A DNA stretch of 64,000 nt from positions 655,001 through 719,000 of the forward strand of contig JAXIVH010000073.1 of assembly GCA_036785325.1 (NCBI GenBank), given 5' to 3'. The stretch is from Urophycis tenuis (lineage: Eukaryota > Chordata > Actinopteri > Gadiformes > Phycidae). Position numbers and translations under genes: made by a program. The notes under the pieces were generated by a model. That model saw only the letters and a list, made by a program, of their open reading frames with translations. It was not told where the DNA came from and did not search any database. Below, piece by piece: positions 21,396 to 32,580 of the stretch (position 1 is its first letter; every line of letters starts with the position of its first letter).

Positions 21396-21840
21396 GAGAG
21401 AAGGATTAGTTAGTATTTTTTGCAAACCTCTTGCTCTTCTTTGCTTCTCATTGATGAAGGGCTTTAATCTAGTTTTGTATGACTTCAGCCCTGCCCTTAA
21501 GAGCCAGTTTTGAACCGTTCTCGCGGTGTACTTCACCCCAGCTGCCATTTGCCATTCCTTTTGTAGGTCACTTGATGTCATCCTAAGGTTGTTGAATGAC
21601 ATTCAAATGAGTTGGTGGTCATGCTGGTCAGTGGGGAGTTGTTTTCGCCCTCTGCTGGTCTGTAGCTTTGTTGTCCCCAATGTCTCCTGCTTGACCTTGT
21701 TCTTGTGAACCGCCGTCTTTGAAATGTTAAGGATGGAAGCAACCTGACGCTCACTCTATCCCTCTGTCAGTAGAGCCAGAATTCAACCCTTCTTTTCCTC
21801 ACTCAAAACTTTTCTTTCCAACTCTTTTAGCGTGGTCAAT
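21387..21840 (-). pseudogene. Tc1-like transposase fragment F (N-terminal part, minus strand)
   Basis: The minus strand reads NNLRMTSSDLQKEWQMAAGV, TARTVQNWLLRAGLKSYKTR and KPFINEKQRRARG, the second HTH and linker of a Tc1 transposase. Upstream (to about 21840) further HTH-like pieces are in other frames. This N-terminal half lies head to head against the plus-strand C-terminal half at 20886-21395, so the pair cannot be one simple insertion. Confidence 0.6.
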
Positions 21841-21849
21841 AATATTTTT

Positions 21850-22620
21850 TTTATTCCAATTACTTGAGGTACAACTAGATTGTTTCAATGCTTAATTGTA
21901 CTTATTAGGATGCAAGAAATTAATTAGTCCAAGTCCACTATCTGGGACAAAAGGTGATTTTACAATCAGCCACAAAATGACCAAATGTCACAAAAAAAGC
22001 AGGAAAGACTGAAAGAAATTGGACAAACCTAATCACGCCAAATAGTTTAGCTGACTTTTATATGTACATGTATGTATTTTACATCAATACATGGCACTTT
22101 TCAATAAGAATCACACTGGTGAAAATGGCAGATTAATTCATCTTCCACCTCGTACAGCCCTGTGAAGACGAACGTATGCATCTCTCTGTATGTGTACAAA
22201 ACTTGGTGTTGATATCTCATTCCGTGACGTCAAAGTGTAAATATTGATAGTATTTCATCCTTGCGTAATGCACCACTTTACCTATAGAGGGCGCAAAATT
22301 ACAAATAAACGCCAGCAGCTATTAAACCGTTTTCTGTGTGTGTGAATGGATGTACGTCTGAGGGTGTGTGTCTATGTCTGTGTGTGAGTGTGAGCGTGTC
22401 TCTGTATTTCTGAGTGTGTGTACATGTGTAATAATAATGGATTTTATTTCTAATGCACTTTTCATCTAAAAAAAGATCTCAAAGTGTGTGTGTGGCTGTG
22501 ACTTTGCCTGCGCATGGAAATGTGTGTGTGTGTGTGTGTGCATGTGTGAGTGGCTGTGTCTTTCCCTGTGCATGAATATCTGTTTGTGTGGATGGGTGTA
22601 TGAGCATGTGTCTTTTTTTT
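21850..22620. other. No gene seen; GT-rich towards the right
   Basis: Non-coding. From 22330 to 22620 interrupted tg-rich sequence leads into the microsatellite. No element termini recognised. Confidence 0.4.
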
Positions 22621-22622
22621 AT

Positions 22623-22624
<2 letters not shown>

Positions 22625-22702
<78 letters not shown>
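22625..22702 (+). repeat. (TG)n microsatellite, about 39 repeats
   Basis: An essentially uninterrupted TG run of 78 bp with flanking imperfect tg sequence on both sides. Long Thr-His or Cys-Val open frames here are artefacts of the repeat. Confidence 0.95.
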
Positions 22703-22703
<1 letters not shown>

Positions 22704-22732
22704 ATGTCTCTCTGTGTGTGGTTTTGACAAAT

Positions 22733-22796
22733 GTACTTATTGTAAGCCGCTTTGGATAAAAGCGTGTGCTAAACGCCCTAAAAGTAAATGTAAATG
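22733..22796 (+). repeat. L2-type LINE/SINE 3' tail
   Basis: Contains CCGCTTTGGATAAAAGCGTG followed by 'taaatgtaaatg', matching the 3' end of the L2 fragment at 6315-6340. Only the tail is present. Confidence 0.55.
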
Positions 22797-22799
22797 GTT

Positions 22800-24684
22800 G
22801 TGTGTGCATGTGTCTCTGTCTCTGTGTGTGTTAGGAAGTAAGAAAAGCTGTGCCCCCGTTGAAAGGGTGGTTGCTGGGGCCAGCGGTACGTAGGCTGTGA
22901 ATACCTTTCGTGACTGCTAGTCCTAGTAATTGATATAATTTTACGATTATACTATAACATCATATTACTATATTATGAAATGCATTTAGAAGCCACATAT
23001 TTTTACTTTCTGATTTACAAAATGCAACTGCATTTCAGATGTGTTCACATTTCTGTTGCATATTCCGATGAGCCTGATCATTCCCACCATTTTTAAACAA
23101 ACACCTAAACATTTCAATCATCCAATATCAAGGCCGGCAAGAAACAATTTATTGTAAGCCATGGGGATAGTCACCGCAAAGGGTCTGTTTCATTGCACCA
23201 TGGAGGATTTCATGCAAGATTTCATGCCCAGTTGAGGCAGGCATGTTTTCACCTGAACACACAACATTTTAATTAGCCCTCCCTGAACTGGGACCTGGGG
23301 CTCTCCTGCGACTACAACAGTTCTCCAGCTCTCCATCCCAAATGACTAAACAAAGCACACTTTGGGCCCAGGCTCTAGAGGTGAAAACTCATTTTAACAG
23401 CTCATCAGACTTCCACTACATCAAATGCCTGCGGCCTCCACTGAGTCACTGCTAATATTAAATCGCTACAGGTGGTTAGAACTACACAAAGAAGGCCTCT
23501 TTCACTTTCCCCATGAAAAAGTGGAAAAGAATAAGATGTAATGCCAATAATAGGAAACATGAGTGTTTACATCTGATCAAATGGCCATTACAAAAACAGA
23601 CACACTCCTGTAGTGCTTCTGTGTCAAATGTGTCAACAAACTAAAAAAAAAAACTAAATATACTGATTCGACTGAAACAACATTTAATGGCTGGTGGAAG
23701 AACACAAACAATGTGGCTTAATACTGGTCTCCCTTCCAAAAAAGGCGTAGTTTTTTTTAACTACATGTTTCAACATGTGAAACAAATTAGTTTTGGATCA
23801 GACGGAATGGGCCGATCCTAAAACAGCAGTGGCAGCATGATGATACTCAACAAATGCGTTTTGGCATACCCAGGTTGCCACGCATTTTCTCACAATTTCC
23901 CACTACCAGTTGAAGCAATTTATACGTCGTTTTATTGTTCGACTATGAATTGGGGAAGACCACGTCAAATATTAACGCTCCAGAACTCTCACGACGACCA
24001 ATAAACTCACGCGACAATGTTTTCGGACATTCATTCGATTTTTGTACATTCAACTATAGCAAAATGTTCGTAGTTGGCGTTGGTCGACTTCAAAACTAAA
24101 TGTATTGGCATTGATACAATAGTTGTTTCAGAGATACAGCACTTTGGAGCCCACGATCAGTCATCTTATTTAACACATTTAAGATACAATTCAGGAAATT
24201 TGATTTGTCAGAATGCGTGTTGAATCAAAATCTACCTGCGAAAATAAGTGCATATATAGCTGCCTTTTAAAATCCTTGTATCCGCAAAGCCAAAATGGTT
24301 GTCTTCCTATCCGAACCCCGTCAAGCTGATAGCCACTGGACTAATTTAACCCTGTATCATGATTGTATTTTCTTGGGATTTATGCTCTCAACTGACTCAC
24401 AATAGTGTAGCACTCGGTGGCTAATATGCTAACAAGAAAAGAAATGACTCTAGTGCCAACTTTTCTTTACCCGCCCATGAGCAAAAATAGTCGATTTAGG
24501 ATTCCCAAAAACAACTCACAAATGTTAACTTCGTTATGGTTGATGCGATGCAAAATCCCCACACTGTGATTAAATAGCTGTGGGGTAGGTAAGCAGGGTC
24601 ATTGGCTAACGTTAGTTCGCAACAACCGTTTGTGTGTGTGGAGGTCCCTTTCCAGCAAGTAGCCCGAAAGACCCCATCCCTTAC
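22800..24684 (-). other. Presumed gnai1 intron 1, low-repeat
   Basis: Directly downstream of the exon 1 splice donor (minus strand). No second exon (the GESGKS P-loop exon) could be found here or further left, so intron 1 is likely long. Apart from the tail at 22733-22796 this is one of the least TE-rich stretches in the window, as is common next to a promoter. Confidence 0.5.
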
Positions 24685-24802
24685 CGAGTAGCAGAAGCTT
24701 CACCTCGCGGGCAGCCTTTTCTCCGTCGTCCCGTAAATTCCTGTCAATCATTTTGCTGCGCTCTTGTGCAGCCTTGTCGTCCGTGCTCAGAGTACACCCC
24801 AT
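24685..24802 (-). CDS. gnai1: Gi-alpha subunit, coding exon 1
   Basis: Encodes the first 39 residues plus one base of a heterotrimeric G-protein alpha-i subunit, which inhibits adenylyl cyclase and couples GPCRs at the plasma membrane. The protein begins MGCTLSTDDKAAQERSKMID: Gly2 is the N-myristoylation site and Cys3 the palmitoylation site. The helix alphaN that binds G-beta-gamma follows, ending EVKLLLL just before the P-loop. The exon ends at 24685 with G followed by 'gtaaggg', a strong splice donor. The phase (one base of the Gly codon) and the 118-bp length agree with known GNAI exon 1. Leu5 argues against GNAI2 (Val) and Arg32 against GNAI3 (Lys in mammals), so gnai1 is favoured, though gnai3 is possible. 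No lesion is seen. The remaining exons should lie to the left on the minus strand. Confidence 0.9.
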
Positions 24803-26639
24803 CTTCCAAACTCCAAAATAAAACTGAATGGATGAAACGCAACGAAAATGAGTGCAGCGGCGCACCAGAGCTATCAAGCTAACATCTAACTAGGCTCTCT
24901 CCAAATAATATCGTAACACGCCCTTGCTTAGCAGAAAATAAGTCAGTTTATTGGCGAGACTTCTGGAATTATACTTCAAAAGCCAAGTACGTTCGTGGTT
25001 ATATGTATATTGTTAGTCATATGTTTTAAGAAAAAAATCACCCGTTATCATTACAAATACGGCAATTCAAACAGGCGACATGTCGGTTGCGTTATTTGAG
25101 ATGTGTTGAATGGCTCATTTCCTGTTCTTTAGGCATACATTTTAGCTGCGCGTGCGCTGTAGGTAAAAAAGTACACCCCTTATGACTGTAGGGTTATGAC
25201 TGGGTTTAATCTGACGCAAATCAATCGAGCACAATGTACGCATTTCAACTGAGAATTACGGGATTGTATGAATATGTCTACTAATTCATATGTATGCATG
25301 TGCATTTTATGCATTCTTCTTTATGAGCGATGTCCCGGAGAAGTAGAGATGTCAATCAATGTTTAATTGTTGATTGTTTAATTGTTGATTGTGCATTCAG
25401 TAATTCGTTTCACATTGTGTATTTTACATCAACCTAATATACCAACAAAATAAGCCTTTTAAAAGTTTTCAATGTTTCACAGAAACACTCCAGAGAGAAC
25501 GCTTGATGACAAGGCAACTGGAAAATCAGATGTGGACCAAATAAGACAGTTTGATTTGAAGTTCATCTAAAATAGTTGTTGTGACTTTTCTGAATTTTAC
25601 TCAATTATGTATTTTATTTGCACTCTAGTCAGTTCATTCAAGTTGATCAGGGATTGTTTAATCTTCTCAAGTACATCACAAAATATTAACTTTTTTAAGT
25701 ATATGTGCTTATTTAAAGACTGCATGATAGAGAAAGGGTTGCATTGTACTTTGGTTATTCTCATGATGTCCAGGTAAGCAATATCTAAAGGAAAGATTTA
25801 AATCTGTGGTGAATCAGTTTGAGAACCACATCCAGATATGTAAATGTCGTGGGTTAGACCATCCCCTGCACCAGCCTGAAGAAGACTGTGTCCACAATAA
25901 AGAAAACCACATTTAATTTCTTATTAGTTATGTTGAAAAAGTAAATAAGAAGGCCTACATACATTTACATGCACCCCATTTTTGCATTGATTATTGAATT
26001 AATAACATTAGCATTGATGTAAGTGCAATAAAAGTTAATTCAATGTAAATATATTCAATTATTTTACTTAATCATCCATCTATTGTCCATCTGTACATCT
26101 ATCCTTCTATACTCGTCAATTTTCTTTCATTCATTTAGTTTAAACATCATTGTTCCTAATATGTACCTTGCAATGTGTTAAGCTAGTGCAATGATATTGC
26201 TAATAGTTGTGTCTAAATAGGGTGGCTATGGGTATGGAGCTGTGGTCACCGGTTACATCCTTGCTTTACATGGACATTTCCATTGCAGATGGCCCTTCCA
26301 TGCAAAGCAGGCCCATAATTCCATTGTATGTGCTCATATTTCCCTACGCATGGTGTGTGGACATGTTCTAACAAGGCTAAATGTGTTAAATGTTTACATA
26401 TATTGAAACAATCACTTCTATTCAGTGAAGTTACTTATCTATCAGTTCAAATGTGACCTGGAATGGATGATAATGTTTCAGAGAGGACGTCAGTCTGATC
26501 CCTTTATATCTGCAGTGGTCTTCTTCCACAGGAGCCCCCCATCTCACACCGGCATTGTTCTATAATAGCAACGAATGGACAAATGGCTCTAGAAAACATA
26601 TTTTTAAGAAAATGCATTTTGGGATAAGATTTCAAGTTG
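24803..26639. other. 5' flank of gnai1; no gene seen
   Basis: The first few hundred bases should hold the gnai1 5' UTR and promoter. CpG dinucleotides are more frequent at 24840-24870 and 25145-25160 than in surrounding DNA, but no TATA box or other element is convincing. The rest is AT-rich unique-looking DNA with no supported coding. Confidence 0.4.
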
Positions 26640-27113
26640 TTTATAATCAAATGTGCAGCATCACTTTCAGTCATACTGTACAATGAAATGTAATGGACGA
26701 GGTCCGTTCCAACGTGGAAGGAAAATCAAAGAAAATACAATAAAGTACAATAAAATAAGGGCATAAGGGCAATAAGGGCAGAATAAAGTAAAAGCAACAA
26801 TGGAGAATGAAATAAAGCAGCATTGGGGAATGATACAAAGTGCATGGCATGTAAGTATTATACAGTATACATAAAGTGGCAAGTTATACATTGATGGCAG
26901 CAATGGTAGCAATAAAGATATACAGGATATACAGATGTACAGGAATAAAGTGCATGTGCATACATAAAGTGTTCATCATACAGTCAGACTTATTCGATTA
27001 CATGATGATGGCAATGGCATTATTATATGTAAGTGTCGAATTAAGTGTCAAGTGCTTGAGCTATAGCTTAGTTCGGCGGTTCAGAAGCCTGATGGCCTGT
27101 AGGTAGAAACTGT
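26640..27113 (-). mobile_element. LINE 3' fragment (Rex1/CR1-like), minus strand
   Basis: On the minus strand, 27090-27113 reads CAGTTTCTACCTACAGGCCA followed by 'tcaggcttctgaaccg', the end of a LINE RT ORF (FLPxGHQxSE/'FYxQAIxLLN' type). A 3' UTR rich in 'tgtatatc' follows and ends near 'catttcattgtacagtatg' at about 26680, a common fish LINE tail. Family not resolved. Confidence 0.45.
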
Positions 27114-27229
27114 CTCTAGTTGTGAAGTGTGTGACTGACCGCCACCACCTGTTCCCTTTTACGGGAACGTGCATTGAAACTAAAGCGGAAAACCTGGCTT
27201 GACAAATCGACTCGTAAGTGAGCTTTGTG

Positions 27230-28084
27230 GTACCGTTTAACTTTGATTGCGAGTTTGTATTTGTCGATCCAGGTTATCCAAAGAAAGCCTGGGTATGATC
27301 ATCGAGGTTCGTATTACACCCCACCAGGCGGATGACTTTTCAGTTGTAAAAAACAAACAACTCCAGCAGTACAGCCTGTTTGTTTTATTACAGCCCGCCA
27401 TCCATGGATATCGCTGATAATGTTCGGTCTTGAAATGCCTTTCCACTTTCTTAACCTTTTCTTTTAATTCCAGTTCTGGAGTTGGTCTTCTGTTTTTTAT
27501 TATTTTAAGTTTTTCTGTGAAAGGACGCCTTGAAAAGGGCGATCAGATCAAGCTAGCCACAACGTAATTCTCCTCTGCCGCCATTTAACGGTCAATCTCA
27601 ATCTCTCAACCACTTTCACCACTCAAGATTTACCTCTGTGACAGAGGTGGTGGAGTGGTGAGAACAGTTGAGACTCAACCACTCTGTTAGGACTTCATGA
27701 AGGCCTACAATCTTATTTTTTTGTCCCGCCCACTTGAAATCAAACAGTGATTGGTCAATCTGCCCCTCACTCTCCAAACCAAAACACATAGCTTGGTCTT
27801 CTGCAGGATTTGTGAAGTCCTAACCAATTAATGAGCCAGCTAACCGAGCCTTGTTAGAGACAGATGATTCTGATTGGATAACATGTTTTAGGGACAGTAA
27901 CCATTTCATTGCTGATGTGAATTTGACAGTAAACCTAACTTTAGAACATAGATGGGAGAAAATTTATTAAGATAAGATAGAGATAGTAGATAGAAAGATA
28001 GAAATTTAAAAAATAATTATTATTATTTCTCATTTAATATTTTTTGGTTCAGAATTTTGTCAGGCCTTCTCTGAAGGCGTAGAA
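27230..28084 (-). mobile_element. ZMYM1-like hAT, copy 1, 5' part only
   Basis: Read on the minus strand from 28084 (CAGAGAAGGCCTGACAAAAT). The 5' UTR and first exons match, in order, the sequence at 41090-41187, 46487-46716 and 51632-52040 of copy 2. It ends near 27230 without catalytic domain or 3' terminus. Because copy 1 lacks both insertions that split copy 2, it serves as an internal reference for their boundaries. Confidence 0.75.
27237..27446 (-). pseudogene. TTF-type zinc-finger exon of hAT copy 1
   Basis: MERHFKTEHYQRYPWMAGCN, then KTNRLYCWSCLFFTTEKSS. The GCN...LYCWSCLLF block is the TTF-type zinc finger found at the N-terminus of ZMYM1-like hAT transposases. Both Cys of CWSC are present. 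The tail after SSAWWGV is not aligned with copy 2 and may be another exon or decay. No catalytic domain. Confidence 0.65.
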
Positions 28085-28167
28085 GGCCCTAAGGGTTCCC
28101 CACTGCGTTTATCCTATCTGGCCATATTTCAGTCATGGTAGTGCTGATCTATCGCCCTCCTCCAATG

Positions 28168-31100
28168 CCCAATAGTAGTAATAATAATAATAATAATAAT
28201 ACATTTTTATTTAAAAGCGCCTTTCAGGTCACTCAAGGACACTGTACAGACAGAATAAATTAAAAACACATAATGAAGTATACAAATCACATGTTAAAAT
28301 GGACCATAGTAGAAAAGATCAACATAATAAGATAAAATAACTATAAATAGGGCAAGTATATGAGGAAGCAGGGAGGTTAGAGGGAGTGGGCAGACCGGAA
28401 GAGGTGGGTTTTGAGGCTTGATTTGAAAAGGAGAGAGTCACAGTTCCGGAGGTCAGGTGGCAAGGTGTTCCAGAGCGACTGAAGGCTCTGCCCCCCATTG
28501 TGCTGAGGCGGGCAGGGGGAACAGAGAGGTGGATGGAGGAGGAGGATCTAAGGGAACAGGTGGGTATGGTGATGTGCAGGAGGTCGGACACGTAGGGAGG
28601 GGCGAGGTTGTGGATGGCCATGAATGTGAACAGGAGGAGTTTATAGGTGATACGGTGAGTTACAGGAAGCCAGTGGAGGTCCTGGAGGACAGGGGTGATG
28701 TGGTGGTGGGAGGGGGTCTTTGTGATGATGCAAGCAGCAGAGTTTTGGACCAGTTGGAGTTTACGGATGGACTTGTGAGGGAGGCCGAAGAGCAGAGAGT
28801 TGCAATAGTCCAGGCGGGGGGTGACGAGGCTGTGGACAAGGATGGCGGTGGTGTGGGGGGTGAGAGAGGGGCGGAGTCTATTTGTGTTGCGTAGATGGAA
28901 ATATGCGGTGCGGGTAATGGTGTTGATGTGAGAGTGGAAGGAAAGTGTGCAGTCGAGGATGACACCCAAGCTCTTTACCTGAGGGGAGGGGGAAACTGAG
29001 GAGCTGTCGATGGTGAGAGAGAAGGTGTTGACTTTAGCTAGGGTGGATTTAGTGCCGAGGAGGAGGGTTTCGGTTTTATTGCAGTTAAGTTGAAGGAAGC
29101 TTGAGGTAAACCAGGTTTTTAGTTCAGAAAGACAAGACGTGAGGGAGGGGGGTGGGAATGAGGAATTTGGTTTGCGGGAAAGGTAGAGCTGGGTGTCATC
29201 CGCGAAGCAATGAAACTGAATGTTGAATTTGCAGAGGATTTGACCGAGGGGGAGGAGATAGATGATGAATAGGAGAGGCCCCAGGACAGATCCCTGGGGC
29301 ACACCTGCAGTGACTGGGGAAGGATTCGAGGTGAAATATTTGAGCTGTACGAACTGGGTGCGGCCTGTGAGGTAGGAGTTGAACCAACTGAGGGGAGTGT
29401 GGGAGAGGCCAATGGAGGAGAGTCTACTGAGAAGGATGGGGTGTGAGATGATGTCGAAGGCCGCACTCAGATGGAGGAGGAGGATGAGGATGGAGACAGA
29501 ACCAGAGTGAGCTGCAGTGAGGAGGTCGTTGGAAATTTTGATTAGAGCCGACTCTTTGCTGTGATGGGGGCGAAAACCAGACTGAAAAGGCTCATAGAGT
29601 GAGTGAAGGGATAGGTGGGAGTGAAGTTGGGTGGCGACAGTCTTTTCGAGGATTTTGGAAATGAAAGGAAGGTTAGAGATGGGGCGGAGGTTACCGTAGT
29701 TGTTGGGGTCTAAGCCCGGTTTCTTAAGTACGGGGGTGACGGCGGCGGTTTTGAAAAGTGAAGGGACTATTACGGTTGAAAGTGAGGAGTGAATAATGGC
29801 GGTAATGAGGGGAAGGAGGGAGGAGAGGCAGGATTTGACTAGGGTTGTGGGGAGGGGATCAAGCTGACAGTTGGTGGGCTTTGATTTGTGGATGAGATCG
29901 GAGATTGCGGGGAGAGTGGGGAGGAGAAAGCTGGAGAAGAGACGACAAGTAGGGAGAGGTTCAGGTGGGGAGAGAGGAGGGGAGGTGTGATGTAGGTGCT
30001 GATGAATGGTATGGATTTTCAGGTTGAAGTAGTCTAAGATGGAGTTGCAGGATGCCGTGGAGTACAGGTGGGGGGGCAGAAAATTGGGTGGGTGGAGGAT
30101 TTTGTTAAGGACGGAGAAGAGTGTTTTGGAGTTTCCTTCATTTGTAAGGATGAGGCCGGAGTAGTAGGTGGATTTGGTCTGGGATATTAGGTCCTTGTAT
30201 TGTGAGATGTGGGAGGTGTACATGTCCTTATGGATGATGAGACCGGTTCCTTTATAATGTCGCTCAAGTTGGCGGTTTTTGGATTTCATGGACCTGAGCT
30301 CGGGGGTAAACCAGGGGGCAGATGTAGAGAAGGAAACAGACCGGGTTTTCAGGGGGGCGATAGAGGTGAGAGTGTTGGAGAGGCAGGTGTTGTAGAGAGT
30401 GGCGAGATCATTGAGGTTTGTGATAGAGTCCGGGGTCGGAAAGCTGTCAATGTTGGAGCAGAGGGTGGCAATGTGAATGTCCTTGATGTCACGAAATGAG
30501 ATGAGATGGGGAGACTTGATTATGGAGAGGCGGAGTACAGCGTTTAAAGTGAGGAGGGAGTGATCTGAGGTGGGGAAAACATCGGCAGTGGGCTTGGAGG
30601 GGGTGAGACCGGAGCAGCAGACTAGGTCTAGAGAGTGGCCTTTGATGTGGGTGGGGAAATCTACCAGGTTTTGTAGGCCAAAACTGTCGAGACAGGATAT
30701 AAAGTCTCTGGTGAGAGGAAGGTTGGTGTTGTCCATATGGATATTGAAGTCACCTAGCAGGATTGTGTTGAGTGAGAGAGTGGATATGTGGGTGAGCAGA
30801 GTAGAAAATTCACTGATAAAATCGCTGTGTGGCTTAGGGGGGCGGTAAATTGTAGCGATGATGGTTGGTGAGGGTCCGGGAAGCTTAAAAACAAGGCATT
30901 CAAAGGAGCTGAATGCAGGGACAGAGACGGGCAGGACTTTCCAATTCTCGCGTTGAATTACCGCGAGACCTCCTCCGCGGCCGTTGCCATGGGGACGGAA
31001 GATGTAAACAAAACCGGGGGGAGTGGAGTCGTTGAGTGGAGAAAAGTCATTAGGCTGTTGCCAGGTTTCAGTTAAAAAGAGAAAGTCAAGCTTACGGTCA

Positions 31101-31848
31101 GTGAGGACGTCTTGGATGAGATGACCTTTGCTCATGAGTAAGCGGATGTTGAGCAGACCAAAGTTGACAGCGGAGGAGTCGTGCTTGATGGTAGCATTAA
31201 CCGACCCAGCTAGGCTGGCTAATGCATGGGGGTTGCCGGTGTTGTTGGGGGAGCGACGAGAAGTGGACCAGGTGGAGTTGAATGTACTGGGGTTGTTGCA
31301 GTGCTGGACATGTCTGCGGGACCCACGGTGGATGTAGCGCCGACGAGGGGAGCGAGCGATGTCCGGGTGATGTTGCAGCTCCGGTGGTGGGGGCTCCAGT
31401 ACATTCCAGCGGATCCTGAGAAGGTCGGTGACGGAGTAGTGGAGTAGTCCTGCCACAGGATGATGGCAGAACGACAGGAATATCCAAACCAGTCCAAACC
31501 AGGTGAGAGAGTTGTTGGGCCACATGACGAGGCAGGAACCAGGTGAACTGAGAGAGCCGGTCTCGTGACAGCCAGTTAGCAAATAGCTACCAGCGTTAGC
31601 CGGCGTTAGCCTGGGCACTGGTGGATAGGGGTGCCGGAGCGACAGCAGGAGTTAACAGTGCGAGAGAAGCTAAGAGCTGGAATGACTCAAGCATGAGTGT
31701 ATGAGCTATTCAATTCTTGCCACATAAGACCATGAAATCACGAACCAAGAGGTGGTAGAGAAATAGGTTAGGGCTGCGACTACCAGTGAGCAGCGGCAAC
31801 AAACATGCCAGCGTCCGCTCGACCAACCGGAAGCATGTAACTCTGTTA
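28168..31848 (-). mobile_element. L2-type LINE, minus strand, inserted in the plus-strand L2
   Basis: The 3' end, read on the minus strand, is (TTA)n at 28172-28200 and the 5' UTR reaches 31848. A 5-bp direct repeat CAATG at 28163-28167 and 31849-31853 may be the target duplication. The length of 3.7 kb with endonuclease and RT in one frame makes it near full length. Confidence 0.75.
28319..31618 (-). pseudogene. L2 LINE ORF2 (APE + RT), 1099-residue open frame, catalytically impaired
   Basis: A single uninterrupted frame. AP-endonuclease at about residues 150-360: VNFGLLNIRLL, FLTETWQ (Glu), LGDFNIHMD (Asp/Asn) and PTSDHSLL (Asp/His) are all present. RT at about 560-900: QSGFRPHHSKESAL, motif B AGVPQGSVLGPLLF, motif C HCFADDTQLYL (Asp pair at 807-808). 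Motif A should be LLDLSAAFD but reads LLHLSAAFD: His716 (CAT at 29471-29473, complement) replaces the first catalytic Asp, so RT should be inactive despite the long frame. The first ~140 residues are not L2-like and are probably 5' UTR read-through. After FSRSGTP a frameshift near 28480 changes the C-terminus. The family product copies element RNA into chromosomal nicks. Confidence 0.85.
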
Positions 31849-31854
31849 CAATGA

Positions 31855-32580
31855 ATGGTACACATACCAAGTGCTTTTTTTGCTGAGCTGTCTGAGCTCC
31901 TGACCCTTTTGAGCTCAACCTGTCCTGCCATGGTTGTCCTTGGAGATCTAAACATCCATGTTGACCCTCCTGAATGCAGTTCCTCTGCTAGTCTGGCCTC
32001 TCTGCTTGATAACTTTGGCCTCAAGCAGCACATTGACTTTGCTACCCACAATAAAGGACATACGCTTGACCTCATATGCACTGCCGGGGTGGAGCCCTCT
32101 AGCATTGAGGGCACAGTTTCTGGGCTAAGTGACCACATCCTCATCACCTGTGACCTGGCAATTCCCCGCCCCTCGACCCCTATGAAACGCACAATTCAAT
32201 TCAGGAATTTGAAATCTGTGGACACAACCCTGCTCTACAGTACCATGACAAACCTCCCCACCACCGACTCTGTTGCCACCTTCAACTCATATCTGGTCTC
32301 TGTTTTAGATGAAGTAGCCCCTTTAAAGGAACGCACAGTGTCCTTTTTCAAATCCTCTCCTTGGTATAATGAAGAGCTCCTCTCACTCAAGATAAAAGGC
32401 AGAAAACCTGAACGCCAGTACAAGAACACCGGTCTAACAGTCCATGGCCAGATGTTTGACCAACGTCAAAAGGATTACAAAACAGCTTTAATCACTGCCC
32501 AGTCGTCCTACTACTCAACTCTCATCAATAGTAGTAGGGACTCACGAGTCCTGTTCTCCACAGTGAACCGGTTCCTCTGA
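31855..32580 (+). pseudogene. L2 (plus) endonuclease C-terminus and linker
   Basis: Continues the plus-strand L2 after the insertion: VVLGDLNIHVD carries the GDxN block, HTLDLICT follows, and GLSDHILI is the SDH motif. The linker is typical of L2 (SVLDEVAPLKERTVSF, SPWYNEELLSLK). A TGA at 32578-32580 ends the frame just before the RT domain; coding continues in frame beyond it (STVNRFL-stop-PANTAV), so this is a nonsense mutation. Confidence 0.75.

Noticed and set aside
22462..22893. Long Thr-His and Cys-Val open frames
   Set aside because: They are translations of the (TG)n microsatellite and flanking tg-rich sequence, open in several frames on both strands.
22800..24684. Second gnai1 exon (P-loop exon)
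   Set aside because: No minus-strand sequence encoding GESGKST with acceptor and donor sites was seen here or elsewhere to the left.
28457..31447. Several Gly-rich plus-strand open frames
   Set aside because: They lie antisense to the single 1099-residue L2 frame whose motifs are unmistakable; GC-rich codons leave the complement open.
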